Source: Thalassospira sp. TSL5-1 (GTDB lineage: Bacteria > Pseudomonadota > Alphaproteobacteria > Rhodospirillales > Thalassospiraceae). From it: a stretch of 64,000 nucleotides of DNA. Both the position numbers and the translations under genes were made by a program. The notes beneath the pieces are model-generated. The model saw nothing but the letters and a program-made list of their open reading frames with translations. It made no database searches and had not been told where the DNA came from. Location: the NCBI RefSeq assembly GCF_001907695.1, contig NZ_KV880637.1, positions 1 to 64,000 on the forward strand, given 5' to 3'. Shown piece by piece: positions 51,352 through 60,512 of this stretch; the stretch's first letter is position 1; each line of letters begins with the position of its first letter.

Positions 51352-52233
51352 ATGCTGAGTTACCTGCACGGGTTTCACGCCGGCAATGTTGCCGATGTTC
51401 ACAAACATGCCGCATTGGTGCTGATCCTTGCGCATTTGCAAAAAAAGGATAAGCCCTTCTGCGTGATTGATACCCATGCCGGGGCGGGCTGGTATGATCT
51501 TTCCAGCCACCAGGCGCAAAAAACCGGCGAGTGGAAAGCTGGGATTGCTGCAGTGCAGCATGGACGCAATATCCCGGCCGCGCTGAAACCCTATCTGGAC
51601 CTGGTAACAGGGTTTGTGCCGGAAAACCTGCATAATGAAGAGAGTGGTGAGACAGGCGGAAAACCGGTTTATTATCCGGGCTCGCCTTTTATTGTGCAAA
51701 AAATGCTGCGCGAAGGCGACCGGCTTTTGCTGATGGAATTGCATCCGCGTGAATATGAAACGCTGGACCGTCGCGTGTATCATGATCGGCGGATCAACCT
51801 GCAAAAACGCGACGGTTATGAAGGCTTGGTGGCGATGGTACCGCCGACGATCCGCCGGGGAATGGTCCTGATGGATCCCAGCTATGATGTGAAGCAGGAT
51901 TATGCCCGTGCCGCCAAATCGATTATGGCTGCACACCGCCGCTGGGCCACGGCAACCTATATGCTGTGGTATCCGATCCTGACCGATGGATTTGAGGGCG
52001 AATTACACCAGATGTTCCGCCAGATCCAGACACCGGGCGGGGTTTTATGCAGCGAGCTTGCTGCCAGCCACGGCGGGGCCAGGGGCCGAATGCTGGGTTC
52101 GGGGCTTTTGATTGTGAACCCGCCTTTCCAGCTTGATGCACAATTGGCTGAAATCGGTGATTGGCTGGCCGGGGTGGTGCAGTTGCCCGGGCCTGCGGCA
52201 CACCAGTTGGACTGGCTGGTAAACGCACAATAA
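51352..52233 (+). CDS. rlmJ: 23S rRNA (adenine-2030-N6)-methyltransferase RlmJ
   Basis: The 293-aa protein begins MLSYLHGFHAGNVADVHKHAALVL, the family's N-terminal motif. It has the SAM site IDTHAGAGWYDL (about 39), the YPGSPFIVQKMLREGDRLLLMELHP block (about 104) and the catalytic MDPSYDVKQDY, a D-P-x-Y variant of the N6-methylase motif (about 166). It methylates A2030 in 23S rRNA. It shares a transcription unit with the RluE-like gene, so two 23S modification steps are co-expressed. A hairpin terminator follows. Confidence 0.94.
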   Translation: MLSYLHGFHAGNVADVHKHAALVLILAHLQKKDKPFCVIDTHAGAGWYDLSSHQAQKTGEWKAGIAAVQHGRNIPAALKPYLDLVTGFVPENLHNEESGETGGKPVYYPGSPFIVQKMLREGDRLLLMELHPREYETLDRRVYHDRRINLQKRDGYEGLVAMVPPTIRRGMVLMDPSYDVKQDYARAAKSIMAAHRRWATATYMLWYPILTDGFEGELHQMFRQIQTPGGVLCSELAASHGGARGRMLGSGLLIVNPPFQLDAQLAEIGDWLAGVVQLPGPAAHQLDWLVNAQ

Positions 52234-52248
52234 AAATACCATAGAAAA

Positions 52249-52282
52249 AAGCACCAGCCCCGCAATGCGGTGTGGCTGGTGC
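52249..52282. terminator. Terminator between rlmJ and chrR
   Basis: GCACCAGCC (52249-52257) pairs with GGCTGGTGC (52272-52280), with more pairs inward (CCGCA/TGCGG). It is preceded by an A-rich run, so it can end both convergent genes. Confidence 0.75.
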
Positions 52283-52321
52283 AGTCGGCAAGTAACCTGT
52301 TTGTTGCCCTTTATGCTGCGA

Positions 52322-53026
52322 TTACATCCCGATAAAGGGTTGCAGCAATTTGGGCAAAATTCCGTTGAATTTCAGTGGTGCGTCGGTGGCAATCAGGCAG
52401 ATGCAATCCTCGGCAGTATCGGCAATGGGCTGATGGTCGGTATCATCCATCAAGTCTGCCACATCACCGGCACAAAACCGGCCCACATCATCAATATAGG
52501 ATCCTTTGAGCAGCAGGGTCATTTCATGACCGCCATGCCCATGATCGGGAATGCTAATACCCGGGGCAATTTTAAGCAGCCGGACCGTGCCCTTGGTCTG
52601 CACAGATTTTAAGGGGAAATGCTTCACACCCGGTGCCAGGCTGCGCCAGGGAATATCCTCCAGCGACAAAATGTTTTCCGGCAGCAGGTTGGCAAGCGGG
52701 GTTGGCAAAGATGGCACCGCGTTGCCCCGCATGCTGGGCGCAACGGCCACCCGGCGCGGTGCCGTTACCGCGGGGGCTGGCATGTTTTCGTTGGCACTTT
52801 CCTGTTCGATCATCGCCATGACCTGATCAAGCGCATCGACATTCATGGCAAGGCCGTCGCTGCCATTCAGCATGGCACCGCCACAGGCCTCCATGTCGGC
52901 AACTTTTGCGCGGCAATGGGGGCACAGGGTCATATGGGTGGCAATGACAAGCTCCATCGCCTGGGACAGGGTGCCGCCGGCATAGGCCAGCAATGTTTCG
53001 TCTGTCGGGTGGTGTTTGATGTTCAT
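52322..53026 (-). CDS. chrR: ChrR-type anti-sigma factor with cupin
   Basis: The 234-aa protein has a zinc anti-sigma N-terminus with H-x3-C-x2-C (HMTLCPHC, about 31-38), a Pro-rich linker and a C-terminal cupin (about 120-225) with HGHGGHEMTLLLKGSY. This is the ChrR layout. The N-terminal domain holds the sigma factor; the cupin is needed for release under singlet oxygen in Rhodobacter. It begins by ATGA overlap with the sigma gene, as usual for such pairs. Confidence 0.92.
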   Translation of the reverse strand: MNIKHHPTDETLLAYAGGTLSQAMELVIATHMTLCPHCRAKVADMEACGGAMLNGSDGLAMNVDALDQVMAMIEQESANENMPAPAVTAPRRVAVAPSMRGNAVPSLPTPLANLLPENILSLEDIPWRSLAPGVKHFPLKSVQTKGTVRLLKIAPGISIPDHGHGGHEMTLLLKGSYIDDVGRFCAGDVADLMDDTDHQPIADTAEDCICLIATDAPLKFNGILPKLLQPFIGM

Positions 53027-53613
53027 GATACCCCCTCCAGTCCATTACGTAATTTGCCCAGTGCAAGCCGCAGGCGTGATTTTACCGTGCCTAACGGGAT
53101 GTTTAGCCTTTCGGCAATTTCACTGTGCGATATGTCTTCAAAAAACGACAATTCCACGACCACTCTTTGATCCTGTGGCAACTCGACCAGGGCGTTTTGT
53201 ACCAGGGCGGCTTGTTGGCTCTGGCTGACAACTTCGTCCGCAATCGGGGCGTCATCAACAATCAGCGTTGGGTCGGCCTCGTCCACTTCGATATGTTTGC
53301 GTTGCCGTAACCGGTCGATCCGAAGGTTACGGGCAATGGTGAAAATCCAGGTGCTTGCCGCGGCTTTTTGCGGGTCAAACAAATGCGCCTTGCGCCAAAC
53401 CTGCATCATCGTTTCCTGTGCAAGTTCTTCGGCCATTTCCTGGGTTCCGATAAAACGGAACATGTAAACCTTTACCCGTGGCCCGAAATGGGCGAACAGA
53501 CGGGCAAAGGCGGCCTTATCGCGCGAAGCCGCAATCGCGACGATCCAGTCGGCATACTGACGGGCATCCTCCGGGTTGGCCGGGGCGCGTCTGTTTGTCG
53601 CTGTACCGTTCAT
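53023..53613 (-). CDS. rpoE: ECF sigma factor, RpoE/ECF11 type
   Basis: The 196-aa protein starts at MNGTATNRRAPAN (53613), with AGGGAAACTC upstream; the frame to 53661 would start inside the promoter leader. Region 2 (FARLFAHFGPRVKVYMFR to QVWRKAHLFDPQKAAASTWIFTIARNLRID) and region 4 (VELPQDQRVVVELSFFEDISHSEIAERLNIPLGTVKSRLRLALGKLR) are complete. Pairing with ChrR and the TGATCC-N16-CGTA promoters here mark it as an ECF11 sigma that directs the photo-oxidative stress response and its own synthesis. Confidence 0.93.
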   Translation of the reverse strand: MNGTATNRRAPANPEDARQYADWIVAIAASRDKAAFARLFAHFGPRVKVYMFRFIGTQEMAEELAQETMMQVWRKAHLFDPQKAAASTWIFTIARNLRIDRLRQRKHIEVDEADPTLIVDDAPIADEVVSQSQQAALVQNALVELPQDQRVVVELSFFEDISHSEIAERLNIPLGTVKSRLRLALGKLRNGLEGVS

Positions 53614-53670
53614 GAGTTTCCCTGGTCCCTTGTCGGACCGAACCGCGACAGTTTGCATCATGTGTCGAGA

Positions 53671-53696
53671 TACGGCTGTTTTTCATGCCTGGATCA
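53671..53696 (-). promoter_or_regulatory. ECF11 promoter of rpoE-chrR
   Basis: On the minus strand TGATCC (53696-53691), 16 nt, CGTA (53674-53671), about 60 nt before the rpoE start. It matches the ECF11 consensus as I know it and predicts autoregulation. Confidence 0.75.
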
Positions 53697-53754
53697 CAAG
53701 GATCAAAATTTTTGTGCTCTAACCTGTAATTAATTGAGAGCCATCGTAATTTTT

Positions 53755-53780
53755 TGATCCGTATCCATGTGTTGCTCGTA
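53755..53780 (+). promoter_or_regulatory. ECF11 promoter of the amine-oxidase-CFA operon
   Basis: TGATCC (53755-53760), 16 nt, CGTA (53777-53780), 45 nt before the first gene of the plus-strand operon. The pattern and spacing are identical to the rpoE promoter on the other strand. Confidence 0.8.
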
Positions 53781-53824
53781 GTTATATGTAAGTTATATCA
53801 ATAAACTGCAAGCAGGCACACAGA

Positions 53825-55168
53825 ATGATTGTCTCTGGCTCCAGAATGAAAATTGCTGTCGTCGGTTCCGGTATTTCCGGTCTTTCGGCGGCGTGGCTGC
53901 TGTCGCAAAAGCATGACGTGACACTGTATGAAAAGGATGATCGCCCCGGCGGTCATTCCAATACGGTTGAGGCGGGAAGCACTCCGGTTGATACCGGGTT
54001 CATTGTTTATAATACCAAAAGCTATCCCAACCTGTGCGCGCTGTTTGATCATTTGAATGTGCCAACAACGGCAACCGATATGTCCTTTGCCGCATCGCTA
54101 GATGATGGCCGGGTTGAATATGGTGGCAGCGACCTTGCCAGCCTGTGTGCGCAAAAGCGCAATTTGTTTCGTCCGTCCTTCTGGTCCATGATCCGCGATA
54201 TTTTGCGTTTTTACCGCGAGGCCCCAAAGGTCCTGCAGGACCCGGAAGCCGGGGCCCAAAGTCTGGGTGCGTATCTCACCCGGCACCGCTACAGCCAGGC
54301 CTTTATCGATGATCATCTTTTGCCAATGGGGGCGGCGATTTGGTCAACCCCGGTCGATATGATGATGTCTTATCCGGTCGCGGCCTTTGTGCGGTTTTGT
54401 GACAATCACGGCCTGCTGCAAATAAAAGATCGTCCGCAATGGCGCACGGTTGTTGGCGGGTCGCGCCAATATGTGCAGCGTATGCTGGCCGGTATTGGCA
54501 CTGTGGTGCTGGACCGTGCCGTGGCCGAAGTTGGCCCCACCACGGAAGGCGGTGCCTTTGTCCAGGATCGCTATGGTCAGCGTGAAGACTATGACCATGT
54601 GATTTTGGCCTGCCACGCCGACCAGGCCCTTGCCCTGCAACCGGAGCCTGATGCTGCCGTCGCCCGTTTGTTAAGGTCCTTTCGATATGAGCGCAATCTG
54701 GCGATTTTGCACAATGATGCCACGCTGATGCCAAAGAACCGCAAGGTCTGGTCGAGCTGGAATTATCTGCGCCATTCGGGGGGTGATGTGCCCAAGGTCT
54801 GTGTGACCTACTGGATGAACCATTTGCAGCATATTGATGAAAACCAGCCGCTTTTTGTGACGCTCAATCCGCCGGTTCAGCCGCGTGACGGGTCGGTAAT
54901 CCGGTCGTTTTTATATGATCATCCGGTCTTTGACAATGATGCGATGGCAGCCCAGCGCATGTTGTGGAACGTGCAGGGCACGCACAATATCTGGTATTGC
55001 GGCAGCTATTTTGGCTATGGATTTCATGAAGATGGCATTCAGTCCGGCCTGGCCGTGGCCGAGGCGGTGGGGGCGGTACGCCGCCCCTGGAATGTCGAAA
55101 ATGAAAGCGGGCGTATTCATGTCACCCCGCTTGTGCGTCAAAAAGGCACCGGAACAGAGGCAGCATAA
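53825..55168 (+). CDS. FAD-dependent amine oxidase-like protein
   Basis: The 447-aa protein has the dinucleotide fold KIAVVGSGISGLSAAWLLSQKHDVTLYEKDDRPGGHSNTV (about 8-48) and a C-terminal flavin-contact end IWYCGSYFGYGFHEDGIQSGLAVAEAV (about 397). Start M1, or the Met at residue 8. This is the flavoprotein always found with DUF1365 and CFA synthase genes, as in the sigma-E-controlled operon of Rhodobacter. It is thought to act on fatty acyl chains, perhaps in making furan or otherwise modified fatty acids. The exact reaction is not settled. Confidence 0.88.
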   Translation: MIVSGSRMKIAVVGSGISGLSAAWLLSQKHDVTLYEKDDRPGGHSNTVEAGSTPVDTGFIVYNTKSYPNLCALFDHLNVPTTATDMSFAASLDDGRVEYGGSDLASLCAQKRNLFRPSFWSMIRDILRFYREAPKVLQDPEAGAQSLGAYLTRHRYSQAFIDDHLLPMGAAIWSTPVDMMMSYPVAAFVRFCDNHGLLQIKDRPQWRTVVGGSRQYVQRMLAGIGTVVLDRAVAEVGPTTEGGAFVQDRYGQREDYDHVILACHADQALALQPEPDAAVARLLRSFRYERNLAILHNDATLMPKNRKVWSSWNYLRHSGGDVPKVCVTYWMNHLQHIDENQPLFVTLNPPVQPRDGSVIRSFLYDHPVFDNDAMAAQRMLWNVQGTHNIWYCGSYFGYGFHEDGIQSGLAVAEAVGAVRRPWNVENESGRIHVTPLVRQKGTGTEAA

Positions 55169-56029
55169 ATGGCACAATCGGGCGAGCAAAAGGTGATGTC
55201 AGAACAGGGTTCAGCCCTGTATCAGGGTGTGGTCACGCATCAGCGTGTGCGCCCGCGCCAGCATCGCCTGCGCTATCGGGTGGTGTCGTTTTTGTTTGAC
55301 CTTGACGAAATTGACGACCTGCATCGTCGCCTCAGGTTTTTCAGCCGGAATCGGTTTAACCTGTTTTCTTTTCATGACCGCGATTTTGGCCAGGGGGAGC
55401 GCACCGATATCAAGGCGCAAATCCTCGACATCCTGCAGAAAAACGGTCTAGGCGATTGTGGTGCCCGCATTGAAATCCTGTGTTATCCGCGCATTCTGGG
55501 GTTCGTTTTTAACCCGCTAAGCGTTTATTTCTGTTACCGGGAAGATGGGGGGCTTGGGGCCATTTTACATGATGTGTCCAACACCTTTGGCGACCGGCAC
55601 GGATATTTAATTCCGGTGACGGATGATTGTCATGATGCCAAGGGCGTTGTGCATCAGCAATGCGCCAAGGGGTTTTATGTATCCCCCTTTATCGGCATGA
55701 AGGCCGATTACCGGTTTCGCATTTGCCCGCCCGGCGAAAAGGTGGCTGTTGTCATTGCCGAAAGTGATGATGCCGGTGTTTTTCTGAATGCCGCCTTTGC
55801 CGGAAACCGCACGTCGATGACAGATCGAAATCTTCTATCTGCCTTTGTGCGATACCCGCTTATGACGCTCAAGGTCGTTGCCGGTATTCACTGGGAAGCG
55901 GTGCATTTGTGGCGCAAGGGTTTCACCTTCCATCGTCGCCCGACCCCGCCCGAAAACCGTATCACCTATGTTGCCAGCAACGGTGCTGCCCTTCTGTCCA
56001 CGTCAGGAAAAGGTAATCATCATGCCTGA
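55169..56029 (+). CDS. DUF1365 protein
   Basis: The 286-aa protein begins right after the oxidase stop (ATG 55169; MSEQ at residue 10 is an alternative). DUF1365 blocks: YQGVVTHQRVRPRQHRLRYRVVSFLFDLDEID, ILCYPRILGFVFNPLSVYFCY (about 104) and VHQQCAKGFYVSPFIGMKADYRF (about 160). It is a cytoplasmic protein of unknown reaction that always travels with the FAD oxidase and CFA synthase, so the three probably work on the same lipid. Confidence 0.92.
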   Translation: MAQSGEQKVMSEQGSALYQGVVTHQRVRPRQHRLRYRVVSFLFDLDEIDDLHRRLRFFSRNRFNLFSFHDRDFGQGERTDIKAQILDILQKNGLGDCGARIEILCYPRILGFVFNPLSVYFCYREDGGLGAILHDVSNTFGDRHGYLIPVTDDCHDAKGVVHQQCAKGFYVSPFIGMKADYRFRICPPGEKVAVVIAESDDAGVFLNAAFAGNRTSMTDRNLLSAFVRYPLMTLKVVAGIHWEAVHLWRKGFTFHRRPTPPENRITYVASNGAALLSTSGKGNHHA

Positions 56030-57296
56030 TCGTTCCCGGTCCAATTCAATGGTTGTGCGTTCCCTACGCGAACGTGTTTTGCCCTTGATCGGCAGCGTCA
56101 TGCGGCCAAAATCCATGCTGGAACGCATGTTGGTGCGGATTTTGGCGCATTTGCATTATGGGCGGTTAACCCTGGTTCTGCCCGATGGACGCACCCTTAA
56201 TTTTTCCGGGCGCGAAAAACTGGACCTGCATGCCGTGCTGGAATTGCGTAACTGGCGCGCCTTGCGCAAGCTGTTCACCGGGGGCGATCTGGCTTTTGCC
56301 GAGGCCTATATCGAAGGCGAATGGCGCAGCCCGGATCTAACCCGTCTGATGCGGTTTGCCATTGCCAATGAAAACATCGTCAAGGCCCGCTTTGCCGCCG
56401 GTGTTTTTGCCCGGCTGATGTATCGGGCGGCGCATTTGCGCAATGCCAATACCCTCGAAGGTTCGCGGCGCAATATTTCCTATCACTATGATTTGGGAAA
56501 TGACTTTTACAAGCTGTGGCTGGACCCCGGCATGACCTATTCCTCCGCCCTGTATCAGCACGATGATCAATCGCTGGCCGAAGCCCAGCAGGCAAAATAT
56601 GACCGCATTTGTGAACTTGCCGGGCTTAAACCGGGTGAAACAGTGCTGGAGGTTGGTTGTGGCTGGGGTGGTTTTGCCGAAATTGCGGCGGGCAAATATG
56701 GTTGCCATGTCGATGGCGTAACCCTGTCGCACGAACAGCTTGCTTATGCCCGCCAGCGCCTTGGCGATGCTGGGCTGGGCGACCGCGCCATTATGCGATT
56801 GCGCGATTACCGCCATCAGGACGGGCAATATGATCATCTGGTGTCGATTGAAATGTTCGAGGCGGTGGGTGAGGAAAACTGGGCCACCTATTTTGACATG
56901 GTGCGCCAGCGGTTAAGCCCGGGTGGCAAGGCGGTTTTGCAAATCATCACCATTGCCGAAGATCGCTTTGATGGTTATCGCAGCGGGGCGGATTTTATTC
57001 AGCGTTATATTTTCCCCGGTGGGATGTTGCCCTCTCCCTCTGCCCTGGAAAAGGCGGTGAATGGGGCAGGGCTCAAACTTCAGCATTCGGAATTTTTTGG
57101 TCAGTCCTATGCGCGCACTCTGGCGGAATGGCAGCGCGATTTTCAGCATAACTGGGAAACCATTGCCAAGCAGGGCTTTGACGACCGCTTTAAACGGATG
57201 TGGGAATATTACCTGTCCTATTGCCAGACCGGGTTTGAAGCCGGGACCATTGATGTGGGCCTGTTTGTGATTGGACATGATGATGGCGCACACTGA
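56022..57296 (+). CDS. cfa: Cyclopropane-fatty-acyl-phospholipid synthase
   Basis: The 424-aa protein starts at ATG 56022, overlapping DUF1365 by 8 nt. The N-terminal lipid-binding part is followed by ISYHYDLGNDFYKLWLDPGMTYSSALY (about 155), the SAM site VLEVGCGWGGFAEIAA (about 207), IEMFEAVGEENW (about 273) and the end YLSYCQTGFEAGTIDVG with a conserved Cys. It adds a methylene or methyl group from SAM to unsaturated phospholipid chains at the membrane. In the sigma-E/ChrR regulon it helps protect lipids or makes a modified fatty acid. Confidence 0.95.
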   Translation: MPDRSRSNSMVVRSLRERVLPLIGSVMRPKSMLERMLVRILAHLHYGRLTLVLPDGRTLNFSGREKLDLHAVLELRNWRALRKLFTGGDLAFAEAYIEGEWRSPDLTRLMRFAIANENIVKARFAAGVFARLMYRAAHLRNANTLEGSRRNISYHYDLGNDFYKLWLDPGMTYSSALYQHDDQSLAEAQQAKYDRICELAGLKPGETVLEVGCGWGGFAEIAAGKYGCHVDGVTLSHEQLAYARQRLGDAGLGDRAIMRLRDYRHQDGQYDHLVSIEMFEAVGEENWATYFDMVRQRLSPGGKAVLQIITIAEDRFDGYRSGADFIQRYIFPGGMLPSPSALEKAVNGAGLKLQHSEFFGQSYARTLAEWQRDFQHNWETIAKQGFDDRFKRMWEYYLSYCQTGFEAGTIDVGLFVIGHDDGAH

Positions 57297-57311
57297 TATG
57301 CCCGTGCGATT

Positions 57312-58736
57312 GTGATGGCAGGCACGCCTAATACCAACCCCAACCGTTTAACGGCACTTTGTTACGCCACGCCGGCGCTGGCGGCGGCGATACCGACGAT
57401 TCCGGCCTATATCCTGCTGCCCAGCCTGTATGGCGATACGCTGGGGCTGGGGTTAACGCTGACGGGGATTTTGTTTTTTGTCATCCGCCTGATCGACATG
57501 TTTACCGACCCGCTGGTGGGGTATTTGTCCGATCATACGCAAACACGCAAACCCTGGGTCATTGCCGGGGCGGTGCTGGCGGGCATTGGTATCTGGTTTT
57601 TGTTTAATCCGCCATCGGCCCCGTCGGGGTTTTATCTGTTTGGCTGGGCCAGTTTGCTGTTTATCGGCTGGACGATGTTTCAGGTGCCTTATCTTGCCTG
57701 GGGGGCCGAACTTTCGGGCGATTATGACCAGCGCGGCAATATTTCCGCCCTGCGCGAAGGCACCGGGCTGGTGGGCATTTTGCTGGCGGGCGCGGTGCCG
57801 GTTGTGGCGGGTATTAACGCGCCATTGGCGCAAACATCCCTGCTTGGGAATGTCACCCTTGTTGTCGGGGCGCTTGGCGTTTTGATTTTGGCGCTGTTTG
57901 TGCCCGATATGTTGCGCAACAAAAAGGGTGTGCAGGACGGTGGCCTGAAATCGGCCCTTGCAGCCGGCACCCGTCAGGGTGATCAAAAGGCTGAAAAATC
58001 CCTTTCAAAGGTTGGTCAACTCCGTGCAGGTATCGCCGGTTTGTGGAAAAACCGGCTGTTTGTGCGGCTGTTATGTGCCTGGATGATTAACGGGCTGGCC
58101 AACGGTTTGCCTGCGGTGTGTTTTCCGTTGTTCATCCGTTATGGCTTGGGACTCAATTCGGCGGATCAGAATATTTTGATCCTGCTTTATTTTGCGCTCG
58201 CTGTTATCGCCATGCCGGTTTGGGTGATGCTGGGCGGGCGGTTTGGCAGGCCCGTCATTTGGTGCTGGGCGATGATTGCGGCCATTGTCGCCTTTGTCTT
58301 TGTTCCTTTTTTGGGGCAGGGTGATTTTATTGGTTTTGCCGTGATTTGTGCGGTCACGGGTGCTGCCCTTGGCGCTGATCTGGCTTTGCCACCTGCCATT
58401 CAGGCCGATGTGGATGACTGGGACCAGTACCGCTTCGGTAAATCCCGCACCGGCCTTTTGTTTGCCTTGTGGAATATGACCAACAAGCTGGCCCTGGCGC
58501 TGGCTGCGGGTTTTGCGTTTCCGGTGTTGGGGGCGGTGGGGTTAACCACCATTGGCGTGACAGAGCAAAGCGGGGCCAGCACAGCAAATGAATGGGCTGT
58601 GGGTGTTTTGGTGGTGATCTATGCCGTTGTCCCCGTCGTACTGAAAATTATGGCTGTTGCGATGATGTGGCGTTTCCCCCTGGGGCGGCGTCATCAACTG
58701 GCCCTGCGTCGGCGTCTTGACCGTCGCATGTCGTGA
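57312..58736 (+). CDS. MFS transporter, GPH / MelB-like
   Basis: The 474-aa protein starts at GTG 57312 or ATG 57315. It has twelve helices. GPH-family motifs are RLIDMFTDPLVGYLSDHTQTRKPWVIAG (about 56) and MFQVPYLAWGAELSGDYDQRGNISALREG (about 118). The sequence PAIQADVDDWDQYRFGKSRTGLLFALWNM (about 358) is also typical. Sodium-coupled sugar transport is usual for this family, but the same kind of gene stands in the Rhodobacter sigma-E operon, so it may move a lipid or oxidation product. It is the fourth gene of the operon, 15 nt after cfa. Confidence 0.9.
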   Translation: MMAGTPNTNPNRLTALCYATPALAAAIPTIPAYILLPSLYGDTLGLGLTLTGILFFVIRLIDMFTDPLVGYLSDHTQTRKPWVIAGAVLAGIGIWFLFNPPSAPSGFYLFGWASLLFIGWTMFQVPYLAWGAELSGDYDQRGNISALREGTGLVGILLAGAVPVVAGINAPLAQTSLLGNVTLVVGALGVLILALFVPDMLRNKKGVQDGGLKSALAAGTRQGDQKAEKSLSKVGQLRAGIAGLWKNRLFVRLLCAWMINGLANGLPAVCFPLFIRYGLGLNSADQNILILLYFALAVIAMPVWVMLGGRFGRPVIWCWAMIAAIVAFVFVPFLGQGDFIGFAVICAVTGAALGADLALPPAIQADVDDWDQYRFGKSRTGLLFALWNMTNKLALALAAGFAFPVLGAVGLTTIGVTEQSGASTANEWAVGVLVVIYAVVPVVLKIMAVAMMWRFPLGRRHQLALRRRLDRRMS

Positions 58737-58766
58737 TCTTTGCGATTGAAACAAAGGAATATCAAC

Positions 58767-59321
58767 ATGCTGCGGACAGGGCTGCTTTTTCTGTTTGTTA
58801 TATTCGTCGGTGGATGTTCGGCAATGAAGCCCCAGGATTTTGCCCACAAAGAACCCGTTTTTGATGTCTATGCCTATTTTCAGGGCCATAGCCGTGCCTG
58901 GGGCATCTTTGAGGACCGATTTGGCAAGCTGCGCCGCCAGTTTACCGTGGATATTCATGGCGAAGTCAATGACGGGGTCCTGGCCCTGACCGAAGATTTT
59001 GTCTATGACGATGGCGAGACCGAACAGCGCATCTGGAAAATTCACAAAACCGGCGACCATACCTATGAAGGTACATTTGGCGATATTGTGGGCGTTGCGC
59101 TGGGCGAACAATATGGCAATGCGCTGAATTGGAATTACGAAATGGACCTGAAGGTTGGTGATGGCACCTGGCGGGTCAGCTTTGATGACTGGATGTTTTT
59201 GCAGCCCAATGGTGTCTTGGTCAATCGGGCGCGGGTGCGCAAATGGGGCCTGGAAATTGGCGAGGTCTCGCTGTTTTTTGCTAAGCCTAATGCGCCACTT
59301 TTTTCGCAAGCTGCCGAATAA
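58767..59321 (+). CDS. DUF3833 lipoprotein
   Basis: The 184-aa protein starts at ATG 58767, with AAAGGAAT upstream. It has a lipoprotein signal (LLFLFVIFVGGC, lipobox VGGC) and a single lipocalin-like domain: FDVYAYFQGHSRAWGIFEDRFGKLRRQF, NYEMDLKVGDGTWRVSFDDWMFLQPNGVLVNRARVRKWG. It is exported and lipid-anchored. Fifth and last gene of the stress operon, it overlaps the convergent SnoaL-like gene by 35 nt at the 3' ends. It may bind or carry a modified fatty acid, which is an inference. Confidence 0.9.
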   Translation: MLRTGLLFLFVIFVGGCSAMKPQDFAHKEPVFDVYAYFQGHSRAWGIFEDRFGKLRRQFTVDIHGEVNDGVLALTEDFVYDDGETEQRIWKIHKTGDHTYEGTFGDIVGVALGEQYGNALNWNYEMDLKVGDGTWRVSFDDWMFLQPNGVLVNRARVRKWGLEIGEVSLFFAKPNAPLFSQAAE

Positions 59322-59739
59322 ACCAGCGGAGTACCGGAATTTTGGCATAAAATTCCGTGCCGGAATCCCAATGGTCCTTGTGGGTGGCAATCAAGGTGCC
59401 ATCCGCGTTAAATGTTACCTCGGACATGCCGGTAAATTCCCACAGGCCGATGACGGCGACTTTGGCCGAAAAATGCCAGCGCAAAAATCCCATGTCCTTA
59501 CATACCATTGAATGGGTGATGGCAAATTTGGCGCCCTTGGCACCTTCAAACATTTTCCCCATATAGTCACACAGCGCATCCTGCCCGGTGATGGTGGTAA
59601 ACGGGTCGGTAAAGCAGATGTCGCGGGTGGTGACTTTTTTTAAATCTTTCAGGGTATCAGGGCTAAGCTTGGCATAAATCCCGGCATAGCGATCCAGCGT
59701 CTGCTGGCGTGTTTCATCTGTGTTATGGGTGGTATTCAT
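59287..59739 (-). CDS. SnoaL-like / NTF2-like protein
   Basis: The 150-aa protein has the NTF2-like pattern: ETRQQTLDRYAGIYAKLSPDTLKDLKKVTTRDICFTDPFTTITGQDALCDYMGKMFEG, then FLRWHFSAKV and SEVTFNADGTLIATHKDHWDSG. It is probably a small cytoplasmic isomerase- or lyase-like or binding protein; no clear catalytic set is visible. It is last of a three-gene minus-strand operon, overlapping the SDR gene by 4 nt and converging on DUF3833. Such a gene also belongs to sigma-E/ChrR loci elsewhere. Confidence 0.85.
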   Translation of the reverse strand: MNTTHNTDETRQQTLDRYAGIYAKLSPDTLKDLKKVTTRDICFTDPFTTITGQDALCDYMGKMFEGAKGAKFAITHSMVCKDMGFLRWHFSAKVAVIGLWEFTGMSEVTFNADGTLIATHKDHWDSGTEFYAKIPVLRWFIRQLAKKVAH

Positions 59740-60512
59740 TTTTGCATCACCCGTTCAATCATTTTGAAATACCAGCGATAGGGCAAAATCCGCCCGATTT
59801 TAAGCTGCCGGACAAAGGGCGGGGGAAAGGCGATTTCAAAATCGTCATTCTTGCGCAAACCGGTATAAATGAAGTCCGCGGCCTGTTCCGGGGTTTGCAA
59901 ATAGGGCATTTCAAAATCGTTTTGTTCGGTCAGCCGGGTTTTGACAAAACCCGGGTTAATCACCCGCATGACAACCCCGGTGCCGCTTAATTCCTCGCGC
60001 AGGGTTTCACACAAATTGATTAAGGCGGCCTTGGTCGGGCCATAGGCCCCGGCCTTGGGCAGGCCACGATACCCCGCGACCGAGGCGGTAATGGCAATTT
60101 CGCCGGATCCGCGTTTGCACATTTTGTCCAGAAGCGGTTCCAGGCAATTCACCGCGCCCTGATAGTTGACGGCAATATGTTTGGCGATGGTGTCGCGCGA
60201 AAATTCAGCCACCGGCATGGGTTTGTAAAATCCTGCGCAATAAACCACCAGGTCGGGCAGGCCATGCTCGGCCTCGATCTGTGCCAAGGCATCGTCAACG
60301 GCTTTGGGGTCGGTGACATCGTAGGGGATGCTTGTGACGCGCGGGCTGCCTGCAGCAATTTCCCGTAAACTATCGACCGAGCGGGCGGAAATGATAATCT
60401 TTGCCGTATCGGTGTCGGTGGTTTCTTGAATGAACTTTTGCACCAGGGCCGCGCCGATCCCGCTGGAGGCCCCGATGATCCAGATGATTTTCCAGGATTT
60501 GTTGGTGCTCAT
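59736..60512 (-). CDS. Short-chain dehydrogenase/reductase
   Basis: The 258-aa protein has the NAD(P) site IIWIIGASSGIGAALVQKF (about 9-27), the active-site Ser in ITASVAGYRGLPKAG (about 141), Tyr and Lys in AYGPTKAALINL (about 156-160), and NPGFVKTRLTEQ. All SDR catalytic residues are present. It overlaps both neighbours by 4 nt (ATGA). In this locus it probably reduces or oxidises a carbonyl made from modified fatty acids; the substrate is unknown. Confidence 0.93.
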   Translation of the reverse strand: MSTNKSWKIIWIIGASSGIGAALVQKFIQETTDTDTAKIIISARSVDSLREIAAGSPRVTSIPYDVTDPKAVDDALAQIEAEHGLPDLVVYCAGFYKPMPVAEFSRDTIAKHIAVNYQGAVNCLEPLLDKMCKRGSGEIAITASVAGYRGLPKAGAYGPTKAALINLCETLREELSGTGVVMRVINPGFVKTRLTEQNDFEMPYLQTPEQAADFIYTGLRKNDDFEIAFPPPFVRQLKIGRILPYRWYFKMIERVMQK